Below are positions 31,446 through 44,002 of a stretch of 64,000 nucleotides of DNA, in pieces. The position numbers and the translations under genes were made by a program. The stretch is from Liquidambar formosana (lineage: Eukaryota > Streptophyta > Magnoliopsida > Saxifragales > Altingiaceae), in NCBI GenBank assembly GCA_039720395.1, contig CM077832.1, forward strand, positions 30,174,303 to 30,238,302, written 5' to 3'. Numbering within the stretch: position 1 is the first letter of the stretch; each line of letters begins with the position of its first letter. Under the pieces are notes generated by a model that was not told where the DNA came from, did no database searches, and worked only from the letters and a program-made list of their open reading frames with translations.

Positions 31446-33786
31446 CTAGCTGGATTTGAGTGAAAGCAGCAGGTTGACTTTGAGAGGCAAGGAGCTTCCA
31501 TTTTTTAAGTTGTCAATAGGTTGAACTTCCATAGGGAAGGAGCCTTCTCCTTTCTTAATACTAACAACAGGTTGAACTTCCAAAGTAAGGGAGCATTTTT
31601 CTTTTTGACTAATTTGGTGTGTTATGCTTTCCAACTGAGGTGTGTCAACTACATTTTCCATGAAAGACAAATTGAATGTACGCTTGGTGACACCTTGATA
31701 ACGCTTGTGGTAAGCTTTAACCTGTACTATCACTTGTCCATCACTTTGGGTTTTGATCACTGCAATATATTATCATTTCAATTGTATTAGGCAAATATTT
31801 TTTTAAGCATCAATTAAAATATATATACCTCATCTGAATTCTGTATCAATGTCACAGCTGTACAACCTAGGAATGTTTCGTCATCCGCACCAAACAGGGT
31901 TGCAGATATAGTGCCAATAGAGTCAGTTGCATCCACCTGAACACGGCATCTATTAGATGTTGAAGCATTAAGGAAGTCATGCTTTATATACAATCATATA
32001 AAGATATATTTTGAGAAAGAGATCATGAAAGTTCACCTTGCTATTCCGCGAACATTTTTGCGTTTGCATTGATGACAATAGAAAACCTCGTTGTAGGTGG
32101 TAAAGGTTGATTTGAAACAGGCAGAACAACCCATGTACCAAAAAGGTTGTTGTAGATCAACAACAGAAAGCATGCAATTTAGGGAGTAATTTCGCTGTAG
32201 GCATAGAGAATAATTGTATGCAGATTTGAAAAGCTAACGCTTTACAATAGTACTATGTAATTACACAGTATTTATAAAACAAAAAAAAACAAAAAAATCC
32301 TTTAAAATTAATTAATTTTAGCTTAAGGGAAAAGTTTACATTGTCAGGAAGAGCTTCCAAAGACGCTATGAATTTTAAGTCCTGGGCATGGAGGCCATCC
32401 AAGGGATGAAGGAAGTTTTGAAAGTTTGAGATATCATGAAATCTTCAATTGCAGAAGTTTGAGATGTCATGAAATCTTCAATTGCAGCCAAATTCGCAGA
32501 CACCCTAAAATAAATATTTGGATAAATGCAAATTAACTAATTAAAGCATTCAAATAATGCAGCGCTAAAAAGGGGAAAAAATGAAAACGATAAATAAATA
32601 TAGTTTTGCAATGATTAATATTGAAGTGATTACCATGATTGAATTTCTTGAACCTGCAATATGACTGGGGCAATTGAAATACAGTTTGAGTTCGTTACGA
32701 ATATTGAAAGGCCTATAGGAAAAGAAAACCAGATATGTAGCAAATCGAATACATTAAGCTTGAATAAATGGCAAAAGAAATATACAAAGTTCAAAAGTGT
32801 AATAATTTAACAGTCTACCATTAAATAACACAGCTTTCAAGCGCCTTCCCATAATATTTGGTTTTTTTGCTATAATTTGAGCCAAAGCAATGGCCTCATT
32901 GTCGATAAATTAGTTCCACATGGTCAGAATCATCGATTGAAATCTATAAATAAATAAATAACTAAATTCAAAAGGGGAATATGGTTCAATATTTATTATG
33001 CTATAATTTTGGAGAGATATAACTTTAAAATAAGGGAGAAAAGGAAAAGGAAAGAAAGAAGATTTTTTACGCATTATTGATGATAATCACTTCTTGGATT
33101 CTATTAAGTCCACTTTTAAGGCTACGCTATTTAACAGGAAGAAGCTTCAATGCTATTGCAATAATGCCAACTGCATAAATTGTTAGAAATTAGCATTGTA
33201 AATGATGAAAAAGTAATAATTTTAGAATAAAAATGATAACATTTGGCACAAGCTTAACATAGTAGCTATAACAACCTGTTTTATTAAGGTCATCTTTATA
33301 ATCACCAAGCCTTGAGAATGAGATAAAGTGATCTATTATAGCATGAACAATGGGTTGATTATCAAATGCTTCCGCAATGAGGGTCCTTGAACTCATTATC
33401 CATTGATACTCGTATAATAGTCCCTTAACATGGTATTTTGGGTTAGCTGTCTTCACTATTGCATTTGAGATGTAATATCTCTTCGATTCTTCTAAAGTAT
33501 TCTCAAAGATCTTGATTTAATCATTAAAGATTTCAACCTGTAACCGTGTTCCCTAGAATTAAAGAAGGAAGAAAATTCATAATCACGTTGTAAAGCATGA
33601 GTGTGTTAAAAGAATAGATAAATAATAATAGTGTGACCTTTGAGTCAGCAATCATTGATTTTTGATATCTTGTAGGGGTCCCTGGGCTGCACGAGCATAG
33701 CATTTTTCAAGAACTATCACTTTAACGGTCCAAGGTTGTCTAGTTGTTGGAGTGATATCATTGATAAATTTGATTTGGCATGCCAT
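31446..33786 (-). pseudogene. Helitron-borne RPA70-like single-strand DNA-binding protein
   Basis: The likely start is the ATG at 33786 (MACQIKFINDI), followed by RQPWTVKVIVLEKC, the opening of an RPA70 OB fold. Scattered exon-like stretches follow in order: GTRLQVEIFND and IFENTLEESKRYYISNA (about 33450-33550), YEYQWIMSSRTL (33400), VQEVIIINNA-like sequence (33080), a segment with ILTMWN and IDNEAIALAQII (32820-32930), a CxxC...CxxC zinc finger (MGCSACF, FYCHQC; about 32045-32140) and VDATDSIGTISATLFGADDE (about 31870-31960). This is the A/B then zinc-bearing C domain order of RPA70. The tail at 31446-31700 has three copies of a VQPxxxxKxG-like segment. Plant Helitrons often carry such RPA genes, thought to help with single-strand intermediates. 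At least one stop falls where an exon might be open, so intactness is unclear. Confidence 0.7.
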
Positions 33787-36700
33787 TATGCTAATTGAAA
33801 AAGAAGTCAAGAAAAGATGAATGAATTGTGATACAAAGCTATAGAGGTAAAAGAATTTTTGTGCATATGCAACAAAATGTTATATTTAAGCAAAGAATAT
33901 ACTTATATATATAGTGTATCATGTTTATTTAAATTTATGAACTGACACATATATTGGTTTGCGGATAGGAAAAGGATTTTTAGAATGAAATAAATGTTAT
34001 AAAATGAGTTGAGGAAAGCAAAAATTTTAGACAAAAGAAAGTTGAACAACACAATGTTGAATGCTAAAAATAACCTTATGGAAGATGCACTGAACTTTAA
34101 AAGTCAATCCAAATATATTTAAAAGAAAGAAAATGCAAAAGCTTATAGGAAAACAAAATTTTAGCTAAAAACCTAAATTAATAGTAAAAAGAGAGCAATG
34201 GAATCAAAATAATTGGTTCTGAACAGATTTAAGCCAAGTCGTTGGAGAACGCAAAATTGGCTACTTTTGCAGAATGGTTTGAATATCATATAGGAGCAAA
34301 AAGGAAAAACATGTGGGTACGTAAATTGATATAAACAATTTGATACCAGGTAGTAGTAAGGATGAAAGAAAAGATAGACCAAAAATAGGAACACAAGCAC
34401 CAATGTATAGACCAAGCAAATTGATATCAACAAAACTAGAGATTGGATAGTAAATTCCAGAAAAATAACATCAGCGCAAAGCAAAATGCCAAAAAGACCA
34501 CGTACAACACAATAAAATGAGCCAACACCAAGGAATTAAAAAAGCAACCAGTATAAGAAAAAAGTATATTTTCCTAATAAAAAGTTCAAAGGGAAAAAAA
34601 TGTAGGCTGATTTACATTTTATTCTTGTGATGCAAGACTTAGAACCTCTTCATACACAACATTTTGAGTGTATGTCTCATCAGAAGGATCAAGTGCTTGG
34701 GGCAAAACAAGTACTTTAACAGAACTCGACATTTTTTCCCTAGATAGTGCAACATATAGTTGCCCATATGAGAAAACAAATCCAATGCCTGCCCTTGTGT
34801 TTTATTTATTGTCATGGCAAAACTTAAGCGAATAGATAACTGTGGTCTTTGGAAAGGGAAATCAATAACCTCATTATCAGCAAGTAATAATGGAATTCTT
34901 GATAAGAATACATGCTTTCTATGGTAGCTACCAACCGCAATTTCTACGTCAATTGTATTTGGCTCAAAGGTTTTGCAAATTAAACGAGTACCATTGCACA
35001 ACCCTTTTAAGGGATCAATGTTTCGAAGCAAAATTATAGGACAATTTACTTTTAAATGTAATAGTTGCGGAGGAAATCCACTTGGAGTCATGCTACTGAA
35101 GAAATCTTCTTACAAACTTGTTGTGATTCATTTAATGGTTTGTCAAAAATTTTATATTATGTGAGATTTCTCTGAAATTTATCTATCATTGTGTTGTTAA
35201 TATGGTCGACAAAATCATTTTTAGGATCCAAAATTGCACAATTTATCATTGAATCAATCGAGGTGGAATAATTGGAAAGATCTAGGAATGTTAGGTTCAT
35301 TAATGCATTAACAGAATTTTCATCCTCATAAGGCAAAACCATGCAAGGAAGTATCTTAATCTGGTCATCGAAAACAAATGTCTCTGTCCCATTGCCAATA
35401 TGTACTAGGTAGCTACAAAAACGAAAAATCATACTTAGCTCTCATATTTTCTGTCAATCTTATTTTTTCTAGATGAGACCACAAAAGTGATTTAACCAAA
35501 CTTGTGAGTATAATATCTTTAGTGGTTCCCTTTTAAACAACAGGAAGCACCTGACGAAAATCTCTATAAAAAACAACAATTGCACCACCAAATAGTAAAT
35601 TAGATCCACGTATATCTTGCAGCATACAATCGAATGCTTTAATTGCATTCCTCCTTATCATAGGTGCTTCATCTCGAATGATCAACTTTGCAAATCACAA
35701 TAACTTTGCTAGGCCGCTTTGTTTATTAACTTTACAGACAATGTTATCATCAAGAGTAATCGGTATTTTAAACCCTAAATGGGCAATACAACACCTAGTA
35801 AAATAGATGCACGAATGCCAAAGCTTGCATTAGCAAGTGTAATAAAACTTGTGGATCTCAAAGTGGTAAACAATGCACGATATAAGTATGTTTTACCAGT
35901 GCCACTTGGACCATTAACAAAAAATGCCCTACTCTCATTTGTAGGAACCCTCTCCAAAATAACATCATAGGCTTTCTTTTGGTCATCATTTAGAGTTGAT
36001 ACACTTTCAAGGTCTTTCATAGGCACACATACATGTAGCCCATCATTTATTTCTTTATAACCTCTTTCCATCTCATCAACATTTAAGTAGTGGTCAACTA
36101 ACTTGTAATCATTGATATTTTTACCAATCAACTCTAGTTGGTAGCCTATATCTCGCAATGCTTTCAATTGAGATGTGTTTTTACTTATTCCAGGCAAGCG
36201 CATAAAGTCTTCACACATTGTACCTTCAAAATCTTCCCACAATGCTCGTGCATTTATTGGGTTGCAATACACCAACATAGTGATAAAGAGCCTACACAGT
36301 GGATGAGGCATTTTATATGCCAAGGCCTCCCTTAGACACATTTGGATGCTATTATCAGCTTCTAATAAGCCATTGAGGAGGTCTGCCTCTCAAAAAGATG
36401 AAGCTTGAATGTCACCAACCTTCTTTAGGTTTGTAAAAAAGGTTGCTCCCTTAACATGGTTCAAAAGCAAGCACAAATAATACCTCTCGCCTTCTCTTGG
36501 ACTAACAGTAACAATCCTGCCAATAGAGAATCCTCGCTCTCGGATTTGCCTTGATTTTATCTTGTCATCCCAAACAAAATGCTTTGAAAAATTTATAAAC
36601 AAGAGTGTCTTTGCATAAGCATTTACTTGATTTGCAGGGAAATACTCAGTCAATATTGTTCTTAAAGAAAAAGTGAATGCAACAACATTTTGCAAGTTAG

Positions 36701-36970
36701 CAGTGGCAAGGAATGTAACTGATTACTGATTTTCTAAATGGAGTTGCAGATTAATAACAGCTGGGTAATTTTCATTCAATGGGAATCTATAAATATGCCA
36801 CATTGCTTCCGGAGGAGAGACCTATCTTGATGATTGAAATCTCTCAATCTCATTAACCCCTTCAGCAATATTGTTTCCCAACACATGGAATGAAACATAG
36901 TCATGACCCTTGTATATATACTTGTATAATATTTGACAGTCTTAATTGTTGAACAAATTTCTATATTAAT

Positions 36971-36975
36971 ATAGC
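36971..36975. repeat. target site duplication ATAGC, left copy (solo LTR 1)
   Basis: Exact match to 39636-39640. Confidence 0.92.
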
Positions 36976-39635
36976 TGTAATACCCGTAATTTTTAAATAG
37001 GGTATTAAGGGTTTAATCTATGGTTAACGTAGTTAATCTCTTGATTTTTCGAATGATTTCATGCATGGGTAATGCATGTGTATGATATTATGACGTTAGA
37101 TGTGTTTGGATGCTTGTTTGGAGCATTGAGTATCTTTCGGGTGCGTTTAGCCTTATTTGCAACTTAAGGGTTTAAGTTGCTGAAATTTGGCTAAGTGTGG
37201 GGGAAAAAGTGAATTTTCGTAAATTTTCGTTTTAAAGGATAATTTTTGGCGGTAATGGGAGTTTATAATATTATAAGACATTGGTGATTTTATGGGATTT
37301 TATTAGCATGTTTGGATTGGGTTCCACGCATGTTTGTTTTAGGAAAATCTGTCGGGAGACGGATTTTGTACTAAAACTAGAAAATGAGATTTTGATATAT
37401 TGGGTATTTGATTTTTTTGATATTTTATTTGGATTCAAATGGGGGGTTATTTGCTTATTTTCATTAAATAACTTAAAGTAAAAGGGAGAATAAAGAATGG
37501 AGAAGATTTACTTAAATGTTTTTAATGAAATAAGGCAGTGTATGTGCTGAAGTGGATGTAGTTGACTACAAGTGCTATGTAGTCGACTACAAGTCATGAT
37601 GTAGTCGACTACATCTTTCATGTAGTCGACTAAATGGGTCATTTTAGCATTCTGGAATGTTTAGTCGACTACACATTGCATGTAGTCGACTATATCACTC
37701 GGATTTGGCCAAAATCCATGTTTTTAAGTGGTGAAATGACGCATATGCCCCCACCCCTTTATATATACCCTTAAGCTCGACCTTGGGGGGCTTTAGATCT
37801 GGTTTTTGGCTTGGGAGAGAGCTAGAGAGAGAGAGAGGACGTGGAGGAGAGAATGGGTGTTTGGATGAGTTTCCTTCCTCAATTTACATGGGGTTTATGC
37901 CTTTTTGGGTACTTTCTCTCCATTTCCAGCTAGGGTTCACTCTTGGATGGCATGGGGGAGCATCATTCATGGCATTTGGAGTTAGGGTTTCTTGTTTGGG
38001 CTCATACATGTGTTCTTAGAGCTTGCTCTTGGTGGGTTGAGCTTGGATTTCGTGGGCTTGGGCATGGATGTTCATCCTCACCAATTCCTTTGCATTTTAG
38101 AGGTATTTTCTTACACTTAAGGGTTAGGGTTTGTATTCTTTTTAGGGTTATCATCTCATTCTCACATTTATGGGTTCATTTATGCATATTGGGTGTTTTG
38201 ATGGTGGTTTGGAGTTGGAACCTCCATTATCTTCATCAACCAAGGCATTTGGGAGCTAGGGCTTGGTTTTGGAGCTTGCATATGCACGCAAGGGCTTGGA
38301 TTTCACACCCACAACACACGAGGATGCATTTTCCACACATTTGGTTGAGGTAGGTGCAATTTACATAGGTTTAAACTATTGACATGATAATATGGGGTAT
38401 ATTATCATAGTATTTGGTATTCTTGGGCCTAGAATATGTATGTAAATGATTTATGGAATAAATCTTGGGATGAGATTATGGATAATTGATAATCTAATTT
38501 GGGAATCATGTTCTTTACGAATTTCGGTTTATTTTATACATTCTATGGAATAGAGATGTATGGATTTTATGGTTAATTTCTATATTAATTGATGTTTTCG
38601 ATTATGATTTCAAGGCTATAATCATAATGAGAGTTTATATTGTTTATCATAATTTTGGGAATAATTATGATGTTATTTGATTATGGGTTATATACCATAT
38701 CTTGGAGATGATTTTGGTTAAAAATCATTTTCTGGTTTATTGCATTGCATGTTGGGCATAATCATGCATTAAATGGACTTAATGAATACTGGGTAAAAGT
38801 ATTGCATAAAAAGGGGTCATTGGAATTGGACTACTTGCAGTCAATGGGACTTTGCGGTGTTTTCCATTCCTTTGGTCCTGGGGTACTTTCCGGTTCCAGG
38901 TAGGAACCCTTGTGTTCCCGAATCAGAGGCTACTTTCCGGTTCCAGGTAGGAACCCTTGTGTTGTCCTCTTAGAGGTTGGGTTTAAATCCTCCGTTTCCG
39001 CGCGAAGACTCCTGCGGGAGTGGTCGGTAATTAATGGAATTATTGTAAATTGGACATGAGTCACATGCATTTGGTATCATGCATTATTTATTTTAAGTTA
39101 TGGATTATAACTTATTTCGGATTTGTCATATACTTGGTTAGTATATACGGTTTTAAATGATGTAATTGGTTTTAATTATATCATTGCTTTAGTTTACTAT
39201 GTTAAATTGTATCTACTGAGTCATCGGACTCACGCCTATTATTTTAAATGTTTTTCAGCATTACAGGATATGAAGTTTATGCGGAGGCACGCTTAATTGG
39301 GATTTATTAATGTATTTTCATCGGGAGAATATGTATTTCATTAATGTAATTGTAAATCTAATCAGGGATGTAATTATTTAATGTCGTATGTACGTGGAAT
39401 GCGATGCATGGGATGATACCACTTTCATGGATGACAAGAATTTTATGTGTGGATTTTCATAATAGGTTTTATGATGGTATGTCCTATCTACGGATGGGCC
39501 ATGCTCGAAAAAGGAGAAAATTTTCAAAATGGTTGAGATTTTGACACGTGTCATCCACGTTTTTATCAAAGGATTTATTAAACAAAGCTTGTTTTATTAC
39601 TATTGATCACGGCTTAATTAATTTGGGTCGTGACA
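36976..39635 (+). mobile_element. solo LTR 1 (2660 bp) inside the Helitron
   Basis: It begins TGTAATACCCGTAATTTTT and ends GGGTCGTGACA, with a perfect ATAGC duplication on both sides and no internal retrotransposon sequence. It is a near-copy of 58778-61461. Likely U3 features are six 12-bp palindromes (37558-37693) and TTTATATATACC near 37758, then a purine-rich GAGAGAGCTAGAGAGAG stretch. A 33-bp direct repeat lies at 38884-38916 and 38931-38963. The small ORFs inside are not genes. Confidence 0.92.
37558..37693. promoter_or_regulatory. phased array of six GTAGTCGACTAC palindromes in solo LTR 1
   Basis: Sites start at 37558, 37579, 37601, 37622, 37661 and 37682. Two are perfect, three differ at one base, and the one at 37661 starts TTA. 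Steps are 21, 22, 21, 39 and 21 bp, close to two helical turns (the 39-bp step close to four). The array ends about 65 bp before the TATA box. Its position suggests binding sites for a dimeric protein. Confidence 0.75.
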
Positions 39636-39640
39636 ATAGC
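39636..39640. repeat. target site duplication ATAGC, right copy (solo LTR 1)
   Basis: Exact match to 36971-36975. The Helitron Rep/helicase sequence resumes directly after it. Confidence 0.92.
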
Positions 39641-42600
39641 AATCAAACTTTGCAAGTAAATATGGATTATAAGGAATCACCCAACGATTATCAAGCATAT
39701 GATTGCGCACTTTAACTATTTGCTTGTTATCACTGTACATATAAATTGGGTATGAATCATTGCCTTGTTTTGTTTTCTCACAAAAATCCTTAGGATAATG
39801 ATTTTTGTAGTTACCTTTTTTTTTCATGCATACATTGTTTGGATTTAAAATTCCACATGGACCATGTATCATATGCTTTCAAACTGCATGATGCAAATGA
39901 GGATTGTCACTTTGCTGAGGAATCTCAGCAGAAACATAATCATCAAAAAAGTCTAGTGACCTAATCTTTGAAGAGTCCTTCAATATCAGCAAGAAATGTG
40001 CATGTGGCAAGCCTCATTTTTTGAATTCAATAACATAGACATAGCCAGCAATAGGGCCAAATATTTTCCGTTTGAACAATTCAACTTTCAAAAGTTCCAA
40101 TTTTTCTCTAAACACCTTTTCAATTAAATAAGGTTAGTTTTGTGCTTCCTCTCCTAGAAGCAATTCTTAGGTAATCTCTAGCCAAGAAGGATTGCATGTT
40201 ATTGTTATAATCAAGTTAGGCTTTCCATACCGCTGCACCAAAGTCATTGCGTCGACATATCGTTGGTGCATATCACGTGGTCCCCCAATGAAGGAAGCAG
40301 GTAAGACAACTCTCTTGCCAACTCTAGACCTATGCCGCCTACCAATTGCAATACTATCAATTATACCTTGATATAGTTCAGTTCTAATATGATTTTGGTG
40401 TAATCGAATGTAGTCCAACCTAGAACTTTCAAACTTTATGTACATATCAACCAGATATTGTTGTAAAAGTCTACTAACATGCAACAATATCGATTTAGAA
40501 TTTAGGCTCATTTGTAACTTATAGCAATAATATTCTCAACAAGAGACCACACATCATTTCTTTTTTGCTTGTCGCATGACTATAAACAATTATTTTGATG
40601 GCAAAATAAATAAGTCACTCTTAGATGCAAAAAAATGAGGAAATAAAATTAGAACGCAAAAAACAATGAAAGCATTTGATTACCTCTTACTTCTTCTCTA
40701 AGCAAGTCATCAACTGCATTCCATGCACATCCAATACAGGGCTAATGTTGGCCATTGCTTGGTTATCTGTTCTAGATCATAGAATGGCTTCATGCCAACC
40801 AGAATCCCTGGATGGAAAGAATATTGGATATTGCAAAGGATCATAACAAACAAAATAATATTGAACTCTATGAATATACCCTGACTTGCTATAAACAACA
40901 ATATCCCTACCACAACTTAAATCCTCATCATCACCTTCTACCCAAATACCAACAACTTGAAAAGCTATTGGTGTATTATTTACACGCTGATCTATGTAGC
41001 ATGGTTTCTAATAACTATTGAACGTTCTTGTAGGTTGGGAACATCAGCTAAAGAATGAAAGAATTTACAATATAGGTTATGCCTAAGAATTCCCATGAGA
41101 ACACTTAATATTTAAGGCTTTAATCAATTAGATACTTGGAGTCGATTTTCAAGCTCATGATCAGTGTCAAAGAAATACAATTGCAAATGGGATGGATGGC
41201 CATCAATTGGAAGCAACTCATTTAGATAGTGATAAACTTGACCTTGAGCTCTGAAGGTATAAATCCCATTGTTCCTCTCACACAACTCTTTATCATAACT
41301 AACACCAAATGATGTAAAAGCAAAATTATTGTTATATGTCCGCACATATGTTTTAAATTGTTTTGCATCTTCTGTCAATGAAGTAAAGAAATTCCATAAA
41401 TCATCTGAAGCATCATCTAACACAAGTGAAATCTCTCCATCAAAACAACAAAATCCTTTTGGTTCAAGATGAAATCTTTTTGCCTTATAATACAAACAAA
41501 GAGGTGCAGCAATCAATGCATCAAGTTGTAGAACAATAGATCAAAGCAAATTTACATTGCACTGGGTAGATTGCTTTCTAGACTTGGGATTACTCCTAAT
41601 TTCTTCTGACTACAAAGTAAAAAAAAATATAATTTTTATTAGTTCTAAGGAGGAATCCCACTTCAATTTAAAATAATTATTACTTTTAAAAGATTTAAAT
41701 TAAAATGACCACTGCTTACGTGCACGATAAATGCCTCCAACATTTGGCTCTTTTCTTTTATCATTGGTACAATTAACTATTGGTTGGAATAGGTTATGGG
41801 TTATATAAACAAATAAGATCGACAAAATAAGGTAAATGTATCAAATATAGGGTGGAACTAATAAATGAGAAAATAACTACATTCATGAGTAGAAGGAATA
41901 AATTGACTTTCGTGTTGTTTTGGGTTGATGCTCTCATCAATAACTACACCTGGTAATAATCTATCAAAGAGCGGGGTCAAAGCTTCTTCTAATCCTTTGT
42001 ACTGTCTATTAATGCACTCAAGTTCTTCATTTATAAATCTACCCACTCCAGCACCATGATTATCCTCTTGGTTAGTTTGAGGATTCATTGAATTGAATAA
42101 GATCCTCCATTGTCACTTAAAGGGACATTAAACAACCTTATATCATATAACCCTCACCTTCTTTTAATCATAGGGAACTCATCAATAAAACTTCCATCAG
42201 AGGCGACTGATTATGCATAGGGTATATTAGTTGTCATTATATATACAAAAGAAAGCAACTATAACAAAATGACAGCAACACAATACCAAACTAATTACCT
42301 ATATTTCTAAGAGGAACGTTTATGATATCAAACTCAGACCTACGCTTGGCCTTCATCATATTGACCTAATAATAATAAAGCACAAATAGTACCCTTAAAT
42401 AACTATGTAATTTTGATAAACATTATGGAAAGATATGCTGAGACCAATTGCTATCATGAAGAAAATAAGTATAAAAAAAAATTATGTCCTTTTATCCTTT
42501 TAACAAAATTCAAAGAAGGCGAAAAAATATATATGCTTATATTTCTCAATAAATAAAAATTGAAACCTTCATCTTTAAGCACTGGAAACAAATAAATGAA

Positions 42601-43029
42601 CACAAGAATGAAAGGAATCAACAAAAGAGACAAGCAAAGAACAATTTTTTTTTTTTTTTTATCAAAGCATGAAAAAATGTACCAGAATACCTTCACACTA
42701 ATAGAATTGAGTACCTGTACACCAATACAGCTGAGACTTTTGAATTGAGAGATACTCGAATTTCTCCTAAGACACAAAATAAATATGAGAAACAAAGAAC
42801 GACGGATATTGTCTATAACTAATGGAACAAAGAAGAATAATTCACATATTAAAGGGAGAATGATCCAAAGCATACTCAAAAAGGGAGGGGGCGAGAAAAA
42901 AAATGTAGCGTTCACATATAAAAGAAGCATAGAAATGCTTCAAATATAAAAGGTATGGAGAATATATATAACTACAAAATAGCAAAGACCAACAAAAGAG
43001 TAAAATCAAAAATCAAAAGATACTCAAGC

Positions 43030-43057
<28 letters not shown>
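43030..43057. repeat. AC microsatellite
   Basis: About 14 AC units inside the 5' part of the Helitron. Confidence 0.9.
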
Positions 43058-43061
<4 letters not shown>

Positions 43062-43127
43062 AGTAACCTACGTTACGGACTCCAATAGCAAAAATCAAAT
43101 CCGAATTTGAACTTGTAGAGTAAAAAA

Positions 43128-43130
<3 letters not shown>

Positions 43131-43171
<41 letters not shown>
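43131..43171. repeat. AT microsatellite
   Basis: About 20 TA units. Confidence 0.9.
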
Positions 43172-43174
<3 letters not shown>

Positions 43175-44002
43175 CTAGTAGCAAAAATAAACCCCAATTT
43201 AACATACATGTTACAAGAAACACTAATCTCTAGCAAAACAAAGTTCGCAATGAAGCATGTAATCCTAATCCTTTACAAAATTCTCAGAGAAGTAAGAAAA
43301 AGTAAAAAGAATGCATCAAAATAGTAAACATACACAAAATCAAAGATCAAAAGTTACCCAAGTCACACAAAGGGAAAAAAAAAAAGGTAAGTAACCCACA
43401 TTATGGACTCTAGTAGTAAAAATCAAACCTCAATTTGAACTTGTGAAACCATGAGAGGCACACCCAAAAAGGGAGAAAATAGGATTGGAAACACGCATAT
43501 GAGAGAAAAATAGGAAGACAAGAGAGGAAAAAGAGAGAGACTCACGAAATGGCTGGATCATACCGATTTCGCACCATTGATGTGTCCCAATCATTCAAAG
43601 AGAGTGTGTAGAGACTAATGGAAGAAAATGAAAAATGAAGAGAGATAAGGTATGGAGGGAGGGAAAGAATAAGAATAATGGGTTGTTTTAAATAAAGTTG
43701 ACCGAAGACATGATGTAGGGAGCAGGTGAATGGAAATCGGCTTTCTATTAAGCTTATAGACATTGTACAAGGAGCAGGTGCTAGAAATCAATCTTCTTTG
43801 CTCGAATGGCTTCTCTCCCACATAAATATGGATACCCAAAAGTGGGTTTTGACAAGAAGCAAACCCCCCCCCCCCCCCCAAAAAAATGGGGGATGTTCTG
43901 ATTGAAGTTAAAGGTATGGTGGGAAGGAGAATGATCAGGAACACGTGGCCAAATATCATCAACAAGGAAAAAAAAAAGAAAAAAGAAAAAGAAAAGTAGA
44001 GA

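Larger units (their letters stand above)
34639..42088 (-). pseudogene. Helitron Rep/PIF1-like helicase, split by a solo LTR
   Basis: Reading down the minus strand: an N-terminal Helitron-like segment (41516-41124, with FAFTSFGVSYD and GIYTFRAQGQVYHYL), 40985-40810 (VVGIWVEGDDED, YDPLQYPI), the Rep segment 40511-40167 (LPASFIGGPRDMHQRYVDAM), the HUH-type motif GLPHAHFLLIL near 39985-40015 and LDNRWVIPYNPYLL at 39640-39700. Coding resemblance then jumps the solo LTR and resumes at 36970-36890 (YKYIYKGHD). The helicase follows: 36695-36390, 36341-35775 with Walker A GPSGTGKTYLY, 35432-35157 and 35091-34639 ending near AMTINKTQGQAL. Stops (for example the minus-strand TGA at 40014-40016) and frame changes interrupt it. 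The protein would nick and unwind DNA for rolling-circle transposition. The 42088-41858 frame may be its first exon. Confidence 0.88.
29446..44002 (-). mobile_element. Helitron, about 11.9 kb plus a nested solo LTR
   Basis: On the minus strand the 3' end reads CACGTGCTTTGCACGTG, then ACCCCTTC, then CTAG, followed by T: a perfect hairpin (29458-29474) and CTRR end at 29446-29449, as Helitrons require. Inside are a Rep/helicase and an RPA-like gene on the minus strand, the usual plant Helitron content. The 5' end is tentatively at 44002, where the minus strand reads A then TCTCTACTTTTC. That border rests only on the A/TC rule and resemblance to known starts. A solo LTR at 36976-39635 is a later insertion. 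Confidence 0.8.

Noticed and set aside
34173..34484. 103-aa hydrophobic ORF inside the Helitron
   Set aside because: AT-rich minus-strand frame with no family resemblance, between the helicase and the RPA-like gene.
37783..38353. ORFs of 78 and 136 aa in solo LTR 1 and their copies at 59664-60066
   Set aside because: They overlap in different frames, resemble no family and lie in LTR transcribed sequence.
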